Counted from the stretch's first letter, positions 1 to 9,093 are shown. The stretch is DNA of 64,000 nucleotides from JAGDMS01 sp050015455 (GCA_050015455.1 JBEKBJ010000003.1:1-64000); one strand, 5' to 3'. Notes: generated from the sequence alone by a model not told the origin. Numbers and translations: made by a program.

Positions 1-1175
1 CCGATGCCGCCCAAGCCACCCATGCCGCCGCCGTAGCCACCCATGCCGCCGCCCATGCCGCCCATCCCACCTACGCTCCTGCTTCCACTTAGTCCGCGCC
101 GCGTGCCGTAGCCGCCGATCCCCCCCATCCCACCTCCACCACCGCCGATCAATGAACCGAGCACCCCTACCATTTCGAGGGCGTTGGCGTACTTGAGGTA
201 GTACACGTGGATGCGAGCGGTGCCGAGGGGCAGCGGGACGTCGAGGCGCGTGATCAACTCCTTGATCCGCCGCATTTCCAACGGCCCCGCCATGAGGATC
301 AAGGCGTTGGTGCGTTCATCGGGAATTATCTTGAAAGCGTGCTCCGGAGTGGTGCCGCCGCTGACGACCCCCTGGGCCGCCCCCGGTGCGCCTGGCCTGG
401 CGCCCGCGCCGCGGCGCAACCGAGCGTCGGGCGCCGCTCCTGGTTGGGTCTGCGGCGCGCCTGCGGGCCCACCGCCTTGCTCGCCGAGGACTTGCTGCAA
501 AAGCGCGGCGATGTCGGTCGCGAACGCGTAGTTGAGTCGGATGACCTCGATCCCTTGCTCGAATCCCTCTACGTCCAACTGCGTGAGAATCTTGGCCAAG
601 CGGTCGGTCTGCGCCGCGGTGTCGATCACGATCAAGGTGTTCGTCGCGGAGTAGGCAGCCAGTAGTCCGTCGGCGGAGATCAACGGCTGCAAGATAGCGA
701 CCATGTTGGTGGCGTCGACGTACTTCAACGGGATCAAACGGGTGATGTATTCGTCCGTCGGTGCTGGCACCCCGTTGGGGATGATCGTACGGATGGTCGA
801 GCTCTTGGCTTCTTTGGTCGGGACGATCTTGATGACCGCGCCGGCCGGGACGGTGGTGAAGCCTTTAACCTGCAGCACCGACTGAAACACCAGATACGCT
901 TCATCGACGGAGATCTTCGACGGGGAGATGATGGTCACTTTGCCCCGTACCTTCTCATCGATGATGAAGTTCCTGCCGGTGAGCTCGCTGATGAACTTCA
1001 CCAGCACCCCGATGTCAACGTCCTGGAAATCCATCTGTATGAGGCGCTGATTGCCTTGCGCGTCGGCTCCACCGGCAGCGGGCGCCTCTTGTGCCAACGT
1101 CAAATCAGGCATAGCCCACGAGAATCCCAGTGCCATCCAGCCCAAGGCAAGAAAGCGTATCATCGATTGCCGCAT
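1..1175 (-). CDS. gspD: Type II secretion secretin GspD, N-terminal part (cut by window edge)
   Basis: Outer-membrane secretin of the type II secretion system, the pore through which folded proteins leave the cell. About 391 N-terminal codons are visible; the membrane-embedded part lies left of the window. The reading starts MRQSMIRFLALGWMALGF, a signal peptide of roughly 29 residues, followed by an N0 domain (FIIDEKVRGKVTIISP) and N1-N3 type repeats (RLIPLKYVDATNM, FKIIPDERTNALILMA). Two low-complexity loops stand out: a Gly/Ala/Pro/Arg loop at about residues 228-273, and a Gly/Met-rich loop from about residue 337 to the edge. The ATG is chosen because AGAGGG lies just upstream and the signal peptide follows at once. 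It starts 16 bases after the gspC stop, so the two form an operon. Confidence 0.93.
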   Translation of the reverse strand, partial: MRQSMIRFLALGWMALGFSWAMPDLTLAQEAPAAGGADAQGNQRLIQMDFQDVDIGVLVKFISELTGRNFIIDEKVRGKVTIISPSKISVDEAYLVFQSVLQVKGFTTVPAGAVIKIVPTKEAKSSTIRTIIPNGVPAPTDEYITRLIPLKYVDATNMVAILQPLISADGLLAAYSATNTLIVIDTAAQTDRLAKILTQLDVEGFEQGIEVIRLNYAFATDIAALLQQVLGEQGGGPAGAPQTQPGAAPDARLRRGAGARPGAPGAAQGVVSGGTTPEHAFKIIPDERTNALILMAGPLEMRRIKELITRLDVPLPLGTARIHVYYLKYANALEMVGVLGSLIGGGGGGMGGIGGYGTRRGLSGSRSVGGMGGMGGGMGGYGGGMGGLGGI

Positions 1176-1191
1176 GCCATCCCTCTTCGAA

Positions 1192-2061
1192 TCACCCGCC
1201 TATGTTGTACTGATAGTTCAACGTTTGCTGGTTCCGGCGAATCGTCACATTGAGTTGCCCCGCGTTGCGTAAGCCTTGCATGAGGCCCAGCGCACCGCTC
1301 GGGTCGTTTAGGTCCGTGCCGTTGATGCTTTGGATGATGTCCCCGTTTTGCAGGCCGATGTTGTCGAAGATGCTGTTCTGGCGGATGGCAAAGAGCCGAA
1401 AGCCAGTCGACTTACCACCCTCGAAATGCGGGACGGCGCGGATCTGCGTGAACAGCTGATTCATGTTGTCCAATGCCGCGTCGACTTCGCTGCGGTCGAT
1501 GTTGTACTGGTTTTCGCTGACCTGCTGGATGTGCGGATTGGCCGACTGGTTGGGCGCCGCCGCCACCGCAGCTACGGGTCGCGGCAGCCCGCCCTGTGCT
1601 GACGCCAGCTCAAGGATCTCCTCTTGACCGTCGCGGTCGAGGATGACGCGGTCCCATGCGACATCCTTTACCACGGCGTTTGCGGTGACCGTATCGTTGA
1701 CGTGGTAGAGGTCCTGCTTGTGCGTGGTGAGGTCCTCAATGATGCAGTAGGACGAATGATCCGCGCGCACGGCAACCCCCCACAGCTTGAGCTTCAGCTC
1801 GGTCGGCTTCGGGGGTTCCGGCGGTTTCTCGGGCGGCGGCTTGGTGGAGTTGAAGATGTCGCGTGTGTTGATGTTGGCATAGTAGGAGGCCGGGCGCCGC
1901 GGTTCACGGGCAATCGGCGGTGGCGGCTGGCTCAAATGCACCTGGGGGGGCAGGCTGAGTTTGGCGGCAACAGCAGCGCTCACGGTCGCCGCCACCCAGT
2001 ACGCCACCAATGCAAGCAGGACCAAATTGATCCAAACGAAATATCGGGGCGAAATCTTCAT
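1192..2061 (-). CDS. gspC: Type II secretion inner-membrane protein GspC
   Basis: Inner-membrane clamp protein that links the cytoplasmic-membrane platform of the type II system to the secretin. The 289-residue reading has a short cytoplasmic start (MKISPRYF), one transmembrane segment at about residues 9-31, a Pro-rich stretch, an HR domain (LKLWGVAVRADHSSYCIIED, about 90-160) and a C-terminal PDZ-like domain (NIGLQNGDIIQSINGTDL). The frame is open to a TTG at 2106, but MKIS at 2061 gives the usual short N-terminus. No clear Shine-Dalgarno precedes either start. gspD follows immediately, which supports the call. Other gsp genes must lie outside the window. Confidence 0.88.
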   Translation of the reverse strand: MKISPRYFVWINLVLLALVAYWVAATVSAAVAAKLSLPPQVHLSQPPPPIAREPRRPASYYANINTRDIFNSTKPPPEKPPEPPKPTELKLKLWGVAVRADHSSYCIIEDLTTHKQDLYHVNDTVTANAVVKDVAWDRVILDRDGQEEILELASAQGGLPRPVAAVAAAPNQSANPHIQQVSENQYNIDRSEVDAALDNMNQLFTQIRAVPHFEGGKSTGFRLFAIRQNSIFDNIGLQNGDIIQSINGTDLNDPSGALGLMQGLRNAGQLNVTIRRNQQTLNYQYNIGG

Positions 2062-2122
2062 GCTGGCGACTGGGTCTCTATACTCGAAAGTTCCGCACAA
2101 ATTCAAGCAAAGCCTCGGCCCA

Positions 2123-2151
2123 TTGACACACTGCCGCTCGCTAAGTACGTT
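2123..2151 (+). promoter_or_regulatory. Putative sigma70-type promoter for the Fe-S carrier gene
   Basis: A perfect TTGACA (2123-2128) is followed after 17 bases by TACGTT (2146-2151), a weak -10 match. It lies in the divergent gap between gspC and the A-type carrier gene and would give a leader of about 60 bases. The call rests on motif match only. Confidence 0.3.
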
Positions 2152-2217
2152 TTACTGACGAACGAGATTTGAGAACCTTCAACGCCGCGGCGCGGGATTG
2201 CGCCCGGAAAGGTGACA

Positions 2218-2595
2218 ATGAAAGCGCAAGTGACTGTCGAAACCCCTCAAAGCGACCAGGGTACCGGGTCGGTGTTGCAGCTCACCGAAGCCGCTGCCGA
2301 GAGGGTCAAGGTCGCCCTGCGCCGTGAGGGCTTGGTGGATCACGCGCTCCGAGTCGCGGTCGCCGGCGGGGGGTGCTCGGGGTTCCAGTACAGCCTCAGC
2401 TTCGACAACAGCGTTCGTCCCGGCGACACGATGGTGGAGCAGTGGGGCGTCCGTATGGTGGTCGATGCCACCAGTGTGCAGTTCCTGCACGGCACCACGA
2501 TCGATTATGTCGAGAGCTTGCATGGAGCTGGATTCAAGTTCATCAACCCCAGGGTCACACGCACCTGCGGGTGTGGCTCGTCCTTTTCCGCCTAG
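2218..2595 (+). CDS. A-type iron-sulfur carrier (IscA/ErpA/HesB family)
   Basis: Small scaffold or carrier that receives Fe-S clusters and hands them to apo-enzymes in the cytoplasm. The 125-residue protein has the family signature: GGGCSGFQY with Cys53, and the C-terminal CGCGSSF with Cys117 and Cys119, the three cluster-ligating cysteines. An alternative GTG at 2212 is in frame, but the ATG at 2218 has a GGAAAGG ribosome site at proper spacing. It is divergent from gspC and lies 119 bases upstream of the tetrapyrrole operon. Which subfamily (IscA, SufA, ErpA) cannot be decided here; there are no isc or suf neighbours, so no symbol is given. Confidence 0.92.
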   Translation: MKAQVTVETPQSDQGTGSVLQLTEAAAERVKVALRREGLVDHALRVAVAGGGCSGFQYSLSFDNSVRPGDTMVEQWGVRMVVDATSVQFLHGTTIDYVESLHGAGFKFINPRVTRTCGCGSSFSA

Positions 2596-2714
2596 CGCTG
2601 ATTGGTCAGAGCGCATGAGAGGTGCGGATGCCGCACCCGTTGCGTTTGCTTGCTGCCGTGCGGCGCCAGGATTTTGGTTTTTCCGGGGTGCACCGCTGTG
2701 CTAGCATGCGCCCG

Positions 2715-3395
2715 ATGAAGTACTACCCGATGTTCTTGCGGGTAGCAGATCGGCGCTGCTTGGTGGTGGGTGGTGGCAAAGTCGCGGAACAGAAGGTAAC
2801 AGCGCTGGTCGAGGCTGCCGCTCATGTGACAGTGATCAGCCCGGTGATTACCTCGAACCTCCAAGCGCTCACGGCAGCGCAAGCGATCACGCACCATGCG
2901 CGGCAGTATGCCAGTGGGGATGTCCGCGGCTTCTTCCTGGCTTTCGCGGCCACCGATGACGAACAGACGCAGGAACAGCTGGCCCGTGATGCCCAGTCAG
3001 CCGGCGCGCTGCTGAACGTGGTCGACCGACCCGGGCTCTGCGATTTCATCGTGCCCGCGGTCATGGAACAGGGCGATTTGGTGATTGCGACATCGACCGG
3101 CGGGGCCAGCCCAGCCCTCGCCAAGCGCATCCGGCGCGACCTCCAGGAGTCCTTCGGGCCGGAGTATGCCGAGGCGCTACGGCTGCTGCGGCGGGTACGC
3201 GGGCGGCTGGCAGCCCGTTCGGCGAGCCCGGCCGATCGCCGACGCGTTTTCACTGCCTTGGCGAACTCGCCGCTGCTTGAGTATCTGCGCCGGCGGCAAA
3301 CTGATGCAATCGATCAACTATTGGCCGAAACCGTAGGCGATGGCGTTTCGCTAGCCACGCTCGGCATGGACACGCTCGGCGCGCAGTTGAGTTGA
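2715..3395 (+). CDS. Precorrin-2 dehydrogenase / sirohydrochlorin ferrochelatase (CysG N-terminal, Met8 type)
   Basis: NAD-dependent oxidation of precorrin-2 to sirohydrochlorin and probably iron insertion to give siroheme. The 226-residue protein begins MKYYPMFLRVADRR and has the Rossmann signature VVGGGKVAEQK, then AATDDEQTQ, DFIVPAVMEQGDL and TGGASPALAKRIR, all typical of the stand-alone CysG N-terminal domain. The frame is open upstream to 2622, with in-frame ATGs at 2706 and 2715; 2715 matches the normal N-terminus but no strong ribosome site separates them. The methyltransferase half of CysG is supplied by the cobA-hemD fusion downstream. The next gene starts 3 bases after this stop. 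Confidence 0.9.
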   Translation: MKYYPMFLRVADRRCLVVGGGKVAEQKVTALVEAAAHVTVISPVITSNLQALTAAQAITHHARQYASGDVRGFFLAFAATDDEQTQEQLARDAQSAGALLNVVDRPGLCDFIVPAVMEQGDLVIATSTGGASPALAKRIRRDLQESFGPEYAEALRLLRRVRGRLAARSASPADRRRVFTALANSPLLEYLRRRQTDAIDQLLAETVGDGVSLATLGMDTLGAQLS

Positions 3396-3398
3396 ACG

Positions 3399-4217
3399 AT
3401 GACCACCGTGTTACTGGCTGTCGCACTGGCGCTGTATTTCCTGAGCACCGCGAGTTTCATCGTGCATGTCATCACAGGTCAGGCTTCGACGCGTCGCGTT
3501 GCCATTGTTTTCCTTGCTTGCGCCTTCGCCGTGCACGCCGCCTCGCTGGGCGTGCGGGCGTTCCTGCTGGGCTACGAATCGATCGCCACCTTCCAGCAGG
3601 AGCTGTCGTTCATCGCGTGCGTGATGGCCGGACTGTACCTGCTGATCGCGGCGCGCGCCAATCTCACCGTCGTCGGGGCGCTGGTAACGCCGCTCGCGTT
3701 CCTATTCACCCTGTCGGCGTTCGCCTTCAACGCGCCGACGCCCCAACTGCCCGAGCGGCTGCGGAACGTATGGCTACCGGCGCACGTCGCGCCGGCGTTC
3801 TTGGGCTATGCCATCTTCGCAGTCGCCTTCTGCCTCAGCCTCATCTATCTGCTGCAAGAAAAACTGCTCAAGGCAAAGCGCAAGGGTGATCTCTTCCGGC
3901 GGCTGCCCTCGCTGGAAACGCTCGACGACCTGAACCACCGTCTTGTGACTTGGGGGTTCGCGCTCTTCAGCATCGGCATCATCACCGGCTCGGTGCTCGC
4001 CAAGGAAACCTGGGGCGCGATGTGGTCGTGGGAGCCGGTGCAGGTGTGGTCGGCAATCACCTGGCTGCTGTACGCACTGCTGCTACACGCACGCACCGTC
4101 GGCTGGCGCGGGCGCAAAGCGGCAGCGTTGACCATCGTCGGGTTCGTAGTGCTGGTCGTGTCCTTCGTGAGCGTCAATCTCGTGTTTCCTGGCAAACACA
4201 CCGGGACCTTCGGCTGA
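3399..4217 (+). CDS. hemX: HemX/CcsA-like cytochrome c assembly family membrane protein
   Basis: Multi-pass membrane protein of the CcsA/CcmC/HemX family, 272 residues with about eight hydrophobic segments. The tryptophan-rich loop WGAMWSWEPVQVW (about residues 207-219) is the heme-handling signature of the family. It sits between the siroheme gene and hemA and overlaps hemA by one base (TGATG). The same position holds hemX in Bacillus hem operons, where HemX affects HemA level. It could instead act in cytochrome c maturation, as CcsA does; a CcsB/ResB partner is not seen here. Family assignment is sure, precise role is not. Confidence 0.82.
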   Translation: MTTVLLAVALALYFLSTASFIVHVITGQASTRRVAIVFLACAFAVHAASLGVRAFLLGYESIATFQQELSFIACVMAGLYLLIAARANLTVVGALVTPLAFLFTLSAFAFNAPTPQLPERLRNVWLPAHVAPAFLGYAIFAVAFCLSLIYLLQEKLLKAKRKGDLFRRLPSLETLDDLNHRLVTWGFALFSIGIITGSVLAKETWGAMWSWEPVQVWSAITWLLYALLLHARTVGWRGRKAAALTIVGFVVLVVSFVSVNLVFPGKHTGTFG

Positions 4218-5500
4218 TGGAGCGCGAGATCCTCATCGTTGGCGTCAACCACCGCAAAGCGCCGGTGGAAGTCCGCGAGCGGTTGGGCTTCGGCGACGGA
4301 CTGTTGGAGCAGGCGCTGCGCGATCTCATGGCCCTCTCCCCGGTTGAAGAGGGCGTCATCGTGTCCACCTGCAACCGCGTCGAAGTGGTCGCTGCCACCA
4401 GTGACGGCGACGGCGCGGTCGAGGCACTGGTCGCGTTCCTGGGGCGAGGAGAACACCTCGCTGGCGAACAGCTGGGAAAGCATCTGTCGGTCTACCGCGG
4501 CCGCGAGGCGGTGCGGCACCTGTTCCGGGTGGCGGCCAGTCTCGATTCGATGGTGGTCGGCGAGCCGCAGATCCTCGGCCAACTCAAAGAGTTCTACAGC
4601 CGCGCGGCAAGCGTGGGGAGTGCAGGAACCGTCCTGCATCGCTGTTTCCACAAGTCCTTCAGCGTCGCCAAGCGCATCCGAACTGAGACCGGCGTGGCCA
4701 GCAAAGCGGTGTCGGTGAGCTCCGCCGCGGTCGAGCTGGCGTGTAGGATTTTCGATCGGCTGGAAGACAAGACCGCCATGCTCCTCGGCGCCGGCGAGAT
4801 GAGCGAGCTGGCGGCGCGCCACCTGCTGGCGCACGGCATCCGCGGCATCATCGTGGCCAACCGCACTTTCGAGCGCGCCATCGAGCTGGCGCGCGACTTT
4901 CGCGGCACGCCGGTACCCTTCGAGGATTTTCCGCGCTACCTGCAGTTGGCCGACGTCGTCATCGGGTCCACCGCCGCTGCCGGCTACGTGCTGACCCGGG
5001 CGCGGGTGCAGGAGGTGCTGCGGGCACGCAACTACCGGCCGCTGTTCCTCATCGACATGAGTGTGCCGCGCAACTTCGATCCCACCATCAACGAACTCGA
5101 CAACATCTATCTCTACGATATCGATGACCTCGGCGGCGTCGCTCAGGACAACCGTGACCAGCGCGGCCGTGAGGCCGAGAAGGCCGAGACCATCATCGAA
5201 GAGGAAGTGGACTCCTTCTGGCGGTGGCTGTCCGCGCTCGACGCCGTGCCGACCATCGTGGCACTGCGGGAGAAGATGGAGGCGATCCGTAAAGGCGAGC
5301 TGGAGAAAACGTTGGCCACCTCTTTGCGCGAGTTCACGCCTCGGGAACGCGAGGCGATCGAGGCCATGACCGCCGCCATCGTCAACAAGATCCTGCACGC
5401 TCCCTTCACCCATCTGAAACAACATGACCGGCAGCGTGAGGCGTTCTACGTCGCCGCCGCGCGGCAGCTCTTCGACATTGAGGAGCCCGAAGACCGGTGA
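4217..5500 (+). CDS. hemA: Glutamyl-tRNA reductase
   Basis: First step of the C5 heme pathway: NADPH-dependent reduction of glutamyl-tRNA to glutamate-1-semialdehyde. The 427-residue protein carries NHRKAPVEVRERL near the start, the catalytic Cys52 in STCNRVEV, GEPQILGQLKEFY in the catalytic domain, an NADP-binding fold (GAGEMSELAARHL), and a C-terminal dimerisation helix region. The frame is open far upstream, but only the ATG at 4217 gives the family N-terminus, and it overlaps the hemX stop. hemC overlaps its end by four bases (GTGA), so translation is coupled. hemL, needed for the next step, is not in the window. Confidence 0.97.
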   Translation: MEREILIVGVNHRKAPVEVRERLGFGDGLLEQALRDLMALSPVEEGVIVSTCNRVEVVAATSDGDGAVEALVAFLGRGEHLAGEQLGKHLSVYRGREAVRHLFRVAASLDSMVVGEPQILGQLKEFYSRAASVGSAGTVLHRCFHKSFSVAKRIRTETGVASKAVSVSSAAVELACRIFDRLEDKTAMLLGAGEMSELAARHLLAHGIRGIIVANRTFERAIELARDFRGTPVPFEDFPRYLQLADVVIGSTAAAGYVLTRARVQEVLRARNYRPLFLIDMSVPRNFDPTINELDNIYLYDIDDLGGVAQDNRDQRGREAEKAETIIEEEVDSFWRWLSALDAVPTIVALREKMEAIRKGELEKTLATSLREFTPREREAIEAMTAAIVNKILHAPFTHLKQHDRQREAFYVAAARQLFDIEEPEDR

Positions 5501-6417
5501 GGCGCAGTATCCGCATCGGCACACGCGGCAGTCAGCTGGCGTTGACACAGTCGCGGTGGATACAAGCGTGTTTGCAACGACAACACCCGCAGCTCGCCGT
5601 TGAGCTGGTGACGATCACCACCTCGGGCGACCGCTTCGCCGAGCAGCCGCTGAGCACGATTGGGGGCAAGGGACTTTTCGTCAAGGAAATCGAAGAGGCG
5701 CTGCAGGCAGGCGGCATCGACTGCGCCGTACACTCGATGAAAGACCTGCCGGCCGAGCTGGCGCCAGGGCTGGTCATCGCCGCCGTGCCCGTGCGCGAAG
5801 ATCCGCGCGATGTGCTTATCACACGTGAGGGCCTCGTTCTGGAGGCGTTGCCGCGAGGGGCGCGCGTGGGCACCAGCAGTCTGCGGCGGATGGCCTTGCT
5901 GCGTGCGGCCCGCGCCGACCTCGAGGTCATGAACCTGCGCGGCAACGTCGACACACGCGTGCGCAAGCTGGCGCGCGGCGACTTCGACGCCATCGTGCTG
6001 GCCAGCGCCGGGCTGCGGAGGCTGGGGATTGAATTGGGCGAGATGGTGTTCCTTGATCCCCAGCAGTTTATCCCGGCCATCGGTCAGGGTGCACTGGCGA
6101 TCGAAAGCCGCGCTGACGAAGCCACCGAGTTGCTGGGCCCGCTCGACGACGCGGCAACGCGGGTCGCGGTCACGGCGGAGCGCGCCTTCCTCGCCCGTGC
6201 CGGGGGATCGTGCCGCACACCACTTGCGGCGCACGCGACGGTTCACGAGAATACACTGGAGATGCGGGCGCTCATCGCCAGCCCTGACGGGCATCAGGTG
6301 GTACGCGGTGCATGCTGCGGCCCGGTGGCGGCGGCAGCCACCCTCGGCACCGAGTTGGCCACAGAAGTGCTCGGGAGGGGTGGCGCGGAGATTTTGCGGG
6401 TGCTCGGCGTCAGCTAG
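5497..6417 (+). CDS. hemC: Porphobilinogen deaminase (hydroxymethylbilane synthase)
   Basis: Joins four porphobilinogen molecules into hydroxymethylbilane. The 306-residue protein begins with a GTG codon inside the hemA stop and reads RIGTRGSQLAL, followed by GDRF, GKGLFVKEIEEALQ, AVHSMKDLPAEL and GTSSLRR. The C-terminal GGSCRTPLAAHA holds the cysteine that anchors the dipyrromethane cofactor. Length is normal for the family. It is the fourth gene of the tetrapyrrole operon. Confidence 0.97.
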   Translation: MRRSIRIGTRGSQLALTQSRWIQACLQRQHPQLAVELVTITTSGDRFAEQPLSTIGGKGLFVKEIEEALQAGGIDCAVHSMKDLPAELAPGLVIAAVPVREDPRDVLITREGLVLEALPRGARVGTSSLRRMALLRAARADLEVMNLRGNVDTRVRKLARGDFDAIVLASAGLRRLGIELGEMVFLDPQQFIPAIGQGALAIESRADEATELLGPLDDAATRVAVTAERAFLARAGGSCRTPLAAHATVHENTLEMRALIASPDGHQVVRGACCGPVAAAATLGTELATEVLGRGGAEILRVLGVS

Positions 6418-6506
6418 CCTGGGACTCATGCGCTTGAACGTTACCGTCCGGCGTGCGCACGGCGCGCCGGCAAATGAACGTGACTCTTCGACGGGCGAGG
6501 TCTGCG

Positions 6507-8048
6507 GTGGCAGGTAAGGTGTATCTGGTTGGTGCAGGTCCGGGTGATCCCGGTCTGTTGACACTCAAAGGCAAGCGCTGCCTGGAGCAGGCGGATGTCG
6601 TCATCTACGACTATTTGGCTACCCCGCGCTTGCTCGACTACGCTCGCCGCGACGCCGAGCGCATCTTGGTGGGGAAGCACGGCGGTGGTACGCGCGTCGA
6701 GCAAGACGTCATCACTAAGCTCACCATCGATCATGCCCGGGCCGGCCGTATCGTCGTGCGTTTGAAAGGGGGCGATCCCTTCATCTTTGGCCGCGGCGGC
6801 GAAGAGGCCGAGGCCATTCGCGCCGCTGGGCTGGATTTCGAGATCGTTCCCGGAGTGTCCTCAGCGATAGCGGTCCCCGCCTATGCGGGTATTCCGCTGA
6901 CCCATCGCCGGTTTGCCTCGAATGTGATTCTCACAACCGGTTACGAGTACCCGACCAAAGAGGAGCCGGCGGTGCGCTGGACGGAGCTGGGGCGCAGCGG
7001 TGGTACGTTGGTGATCCTCATGGCCGCGCTGCAGCTGCGACCGACCATGGAGAAGCTCATCGCCGCAGGGCTCGCACCGACAACACCGGTCGCCGTGATC
7101 CGATGGGGCACACATGCGGATCAGCGAACGATCGTCGGCACGGCGGCAACGATCGCCGCGCTGGCGGAGGCCCACCGGATGAAACCGCCGGCCATCGCTG
7201 TTGTTGGTGAGGTGGTTGAGCTGCGTGAACAGTTGAACTGGTACGAGCGCAAACCGCTCTTCGGCCGGCGCATCGTCATTACGCGGCCCCGCGTGCAAGC
7301 AGCGGATTTTGCCGAGCAACTCGAGAACTTCGGCGCCGAGGTGGTGCCATTTCCGACCGTCGAGATGGTGCCGCCGCCGTCCTTGGCAGGGCTGCACGAC
7401 GCCATGCGGCGCGCCGCGGAATTCGACTGGGTGGTGTTCACCAGCGCCAACGGGGTGCGCGTGTTCTTTGACCACCTGCAGGCGCTGGGCGCCGACGTAC
7501 GGGACTGGCACGGCGCGCGGTTTGCCGCCATTGGCCCGCAAACGGCGAAGGCGGTGCAACGGTACGGCGTGCGCGTCGATACGATCCCGGCGGAGTTCCG
7601 CGCCGAAGCGGTGGTAGACGCGCTGCTGCAGGCAGGCGTGGCAGGCAAACGAGTCCTGCTGCCACGCGCCGCCGGCGCGCGGGACGTCTTGCCGGCAGAG
7701 TTGCAGCGACACGGCGCCCTCGTGGAAGAAGTAGCGACCTACACAACCGCTCTGCCGTCCGACACGCTCGGCGAACTGCGTGACTTGCTGCTCCGTGGGG
7801 ATGCCGATCTGGTGACGTTCACGAGCTCGAGCACGGTGCAGAACTTCGTCGCCATCTTAGCTGGCGAGGTCGACCGTGTGCTGGCGCACGCCGCCGTGGG
7901 CTGCATCGGTCCGGTGACGGCAGAGACCGCACGCAGCTGCGGCATGCAAGTTGCCATTCAGCCGAGTACGTACACCATTCCCGCGTTTGTCGACGCGATT
8001 GTGCGGTATTATACAGACGAGCCGCGAAGGAGTAGGCAGGCCAACTGA
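6507..8048 (+). CDS. cobA-hemD: Fused uroporphyrinogen-III C-methyltransferase / uroporphyrinogen-III synthase
   Basis: Bifunctional enzyme of about 513 residues. The N-terminal half is the SAM-dependent methyltransferase (KVYLVGAGPGDPGLLTLKG, RLKGGDPFIFGRGGEE, EIVPGVSSAIAVPAYAG) that makes precorrin-2. The C-terminal half, from about residue 255 (RRIVITRPRVQAADF), is uroporphyrinogen-III synthase, which cyclises hydroxymethylbilane. The GTG at 6507 is preferred because GCGAGG lies six bases upstream and it gives the usual short start; in-frame ATG 6474 and GTG 6453 are alternatives. Joining HemD to the branch-point methyltransferase places the heme/siroheme split in one polypeptide; such fusions are known in anaerobes and deltaproteobacteria. 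hemB starts 19 bases downstream. Confidence 0.94.
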   Translation: MAGKVYLVGAGPGDPGLLTLKGKRCLEQADVVIYDYLATPRLLDYARRDAERILVGKHGGGTRVEQDVITKLTIDHARAGRIVVRLKGGDPFIFGRGGEEAEAIRAAGLDFEIVPGVSSAIAVPAYAGIPLTHRRFASNVILTTGYEYPTKEEPAVRWTELGRSGGTLVILMAALQLRPTMEKLIAAGLAPTTPVAVIRWGTHADQRTIVGTAATIAALAEAHRMKPPAIAVVGEVVELREQLNWYERKPLFGRRIVITRPRVQAADFAEQLENFGAEVVPFPTVEMVPPPSLAGLHDAMRRAAEFDWVVFTSANGVRVFFDHLQALGADVRDWHGARFAAIGPQTAKAVQRYGVRVDTIPAEFRAEAVVDALLQAGVAGKRVLLPRAAGARDVLPAELQRHGALVEEVATYTTALPSDTLGELRDLLLRGDADLVTFTSSSTVQNFVAILAGEVDRVLAHAAVGCIGPVTAETARSCGMQVAIQPSTYTIPAFVDAIVRYYTDEPRRSRQAN

Positions 8049-8067
8049 CCCTCAGAGGAGAAGGGTG

Positions 8068-9045
8068 ATGGAATTCCCCGAATACCGCCCCCGGCGCTTG
8101 CGTAAAAATGAGAACTTCCGTCGCATGGTGCGTGAGACACGGCTGAGCGTAGACAATCTCATCATGCCGCTGTTTGTGGCGCCAGGTTCACGCGTGACCA
8201 AACCGGTCGCCAGCATGCCCGGAGTGGCGCAGCTTTCGGTTGATCGCTTGATCGAGGAATGCAAGGAAATTCGCGACCTTGGCATCCCGGCGGTGATCTT
8301 GTTCGGCATTCCCGCAAGCAAGGACAGCGTCGGTTCAAGCGCCTACAGCGACACTGGCGTTGTGCAGCAGGCTTTGCGGGCATTGAAAAAAGAAGTCCCG
8401 GACCTGTTGCTCATTACCGATGTCTGCCTCTGCGAGTACACCGACCACGGCCACTGCGGTGTGGTGGTTGATGGTGACGTGGATAATGACGCCACCCTGG
8501 ATCTGCTCGCCAAGGAAGCGCTCTCGCACGCCAAGGCGGGCGCCGACATGGTGGCGCCCTCGGACATGATGGACGGGCGCGTCGGCGTCATCCGCGATAC
8601 GCTGGATGAAGAAGGCTTCGAGCAGGTTCCCATCATGGCGTATGCGGCGAAATTCGCGTCCGGGTTTTACGGGCCGTTTCGCGAAGCCGCGGAGTCGACG
8701 CCTCAGTTCGGCGACCGGCGGTCGTACCAGATGGACCCGCCCAACGCCGATGAGGCCCTGCGGGAGGCGCAGCTTGACATCAACGAGGGTGCGGACATTG
8801 TGATGGTCAAGCCGGCACTGCCCTATCTCGATCTGATCTGGCGCGTGAAAGAGGCGTTTGGCTATCCGGTCGCGGCCTACAACGTCAGCGGCGAATACGC
8901 CATGATAAAGGCGGCGGCGCAAAATGGCTGGCTCGATGAAGAGCGCGTGATGATGGAAATGCTCGTCGGCATCCGCCGCGCCGGTGCCGATATGATCCTG
9001 ACGTACTTTGCCAAGGAGGCGGCGCGACGGCTTGCGCGTGGATGA
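8068..9045 (+). CDS. hemB: Delta-aminolevulinic acid dehydratase (porphobilinogen synthase)
   Basis: Condenses two aminolevulinate molecules to porphobilinogen. The 325-residue protein has the zinc-type cysteine triad Cys120, Cys122 and Cys130 in DVCLCEYTDHGHCG, and the two active-site lysines in YAAKFASGFYGPF and VMVKPALPYLD. The start follows a strong AGAGGAGAAGG site; the longer open frame upstream is only read-through of the intergenic spacer. It is the last enzyme gene of the tetrapyrrole operon, so the order is not the pathway order. Confidence 0.97.
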   Translation: MEFPEYRPRRLRKNENFRRMVRETRLSVDNLIMPLFVAPGSRVTKPVASMPGVAQLSVDRLIEECKEIRDLGIPAVILFGIPASKDSVGSSAYSDTGVVQQALRALKKEVPDLLLITDVCLCEYTDHGHCGVVVDGDVDNDATLDLLAKEALSHAKAGADMVAPSDMMDGRVGVIRDTLDEEGFEQVPIMAYAAKFASGFYGPFREAAESTPQFGDRRSYQMDPPNADEALREAQLDINEGADIVMVKPALPYLDLIWRVKEAFGYPVAAYNVSGEYAMIKAAAQNGWLDEERVMMEMLVGIRRAGADMILTYFAKEAARRLARG

Positions 9046-9093
9046 TGATCGGACGCGTAGCGGCCGCAGCGTGGCTCTGCTATACAGCAACCG

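Noticed and set aside
207..665. Plus-strand frames over gspD
   Set aside because: Antisense to the clear secretin reading with signal peptide and N-domains.
3845..5548. 567-codon minus-strand frame across hemX and hemA
   Set aside because: Fully antisense to clear hemA and hemX; composition is His/Arg-rich shadow typical of high-GC genes.
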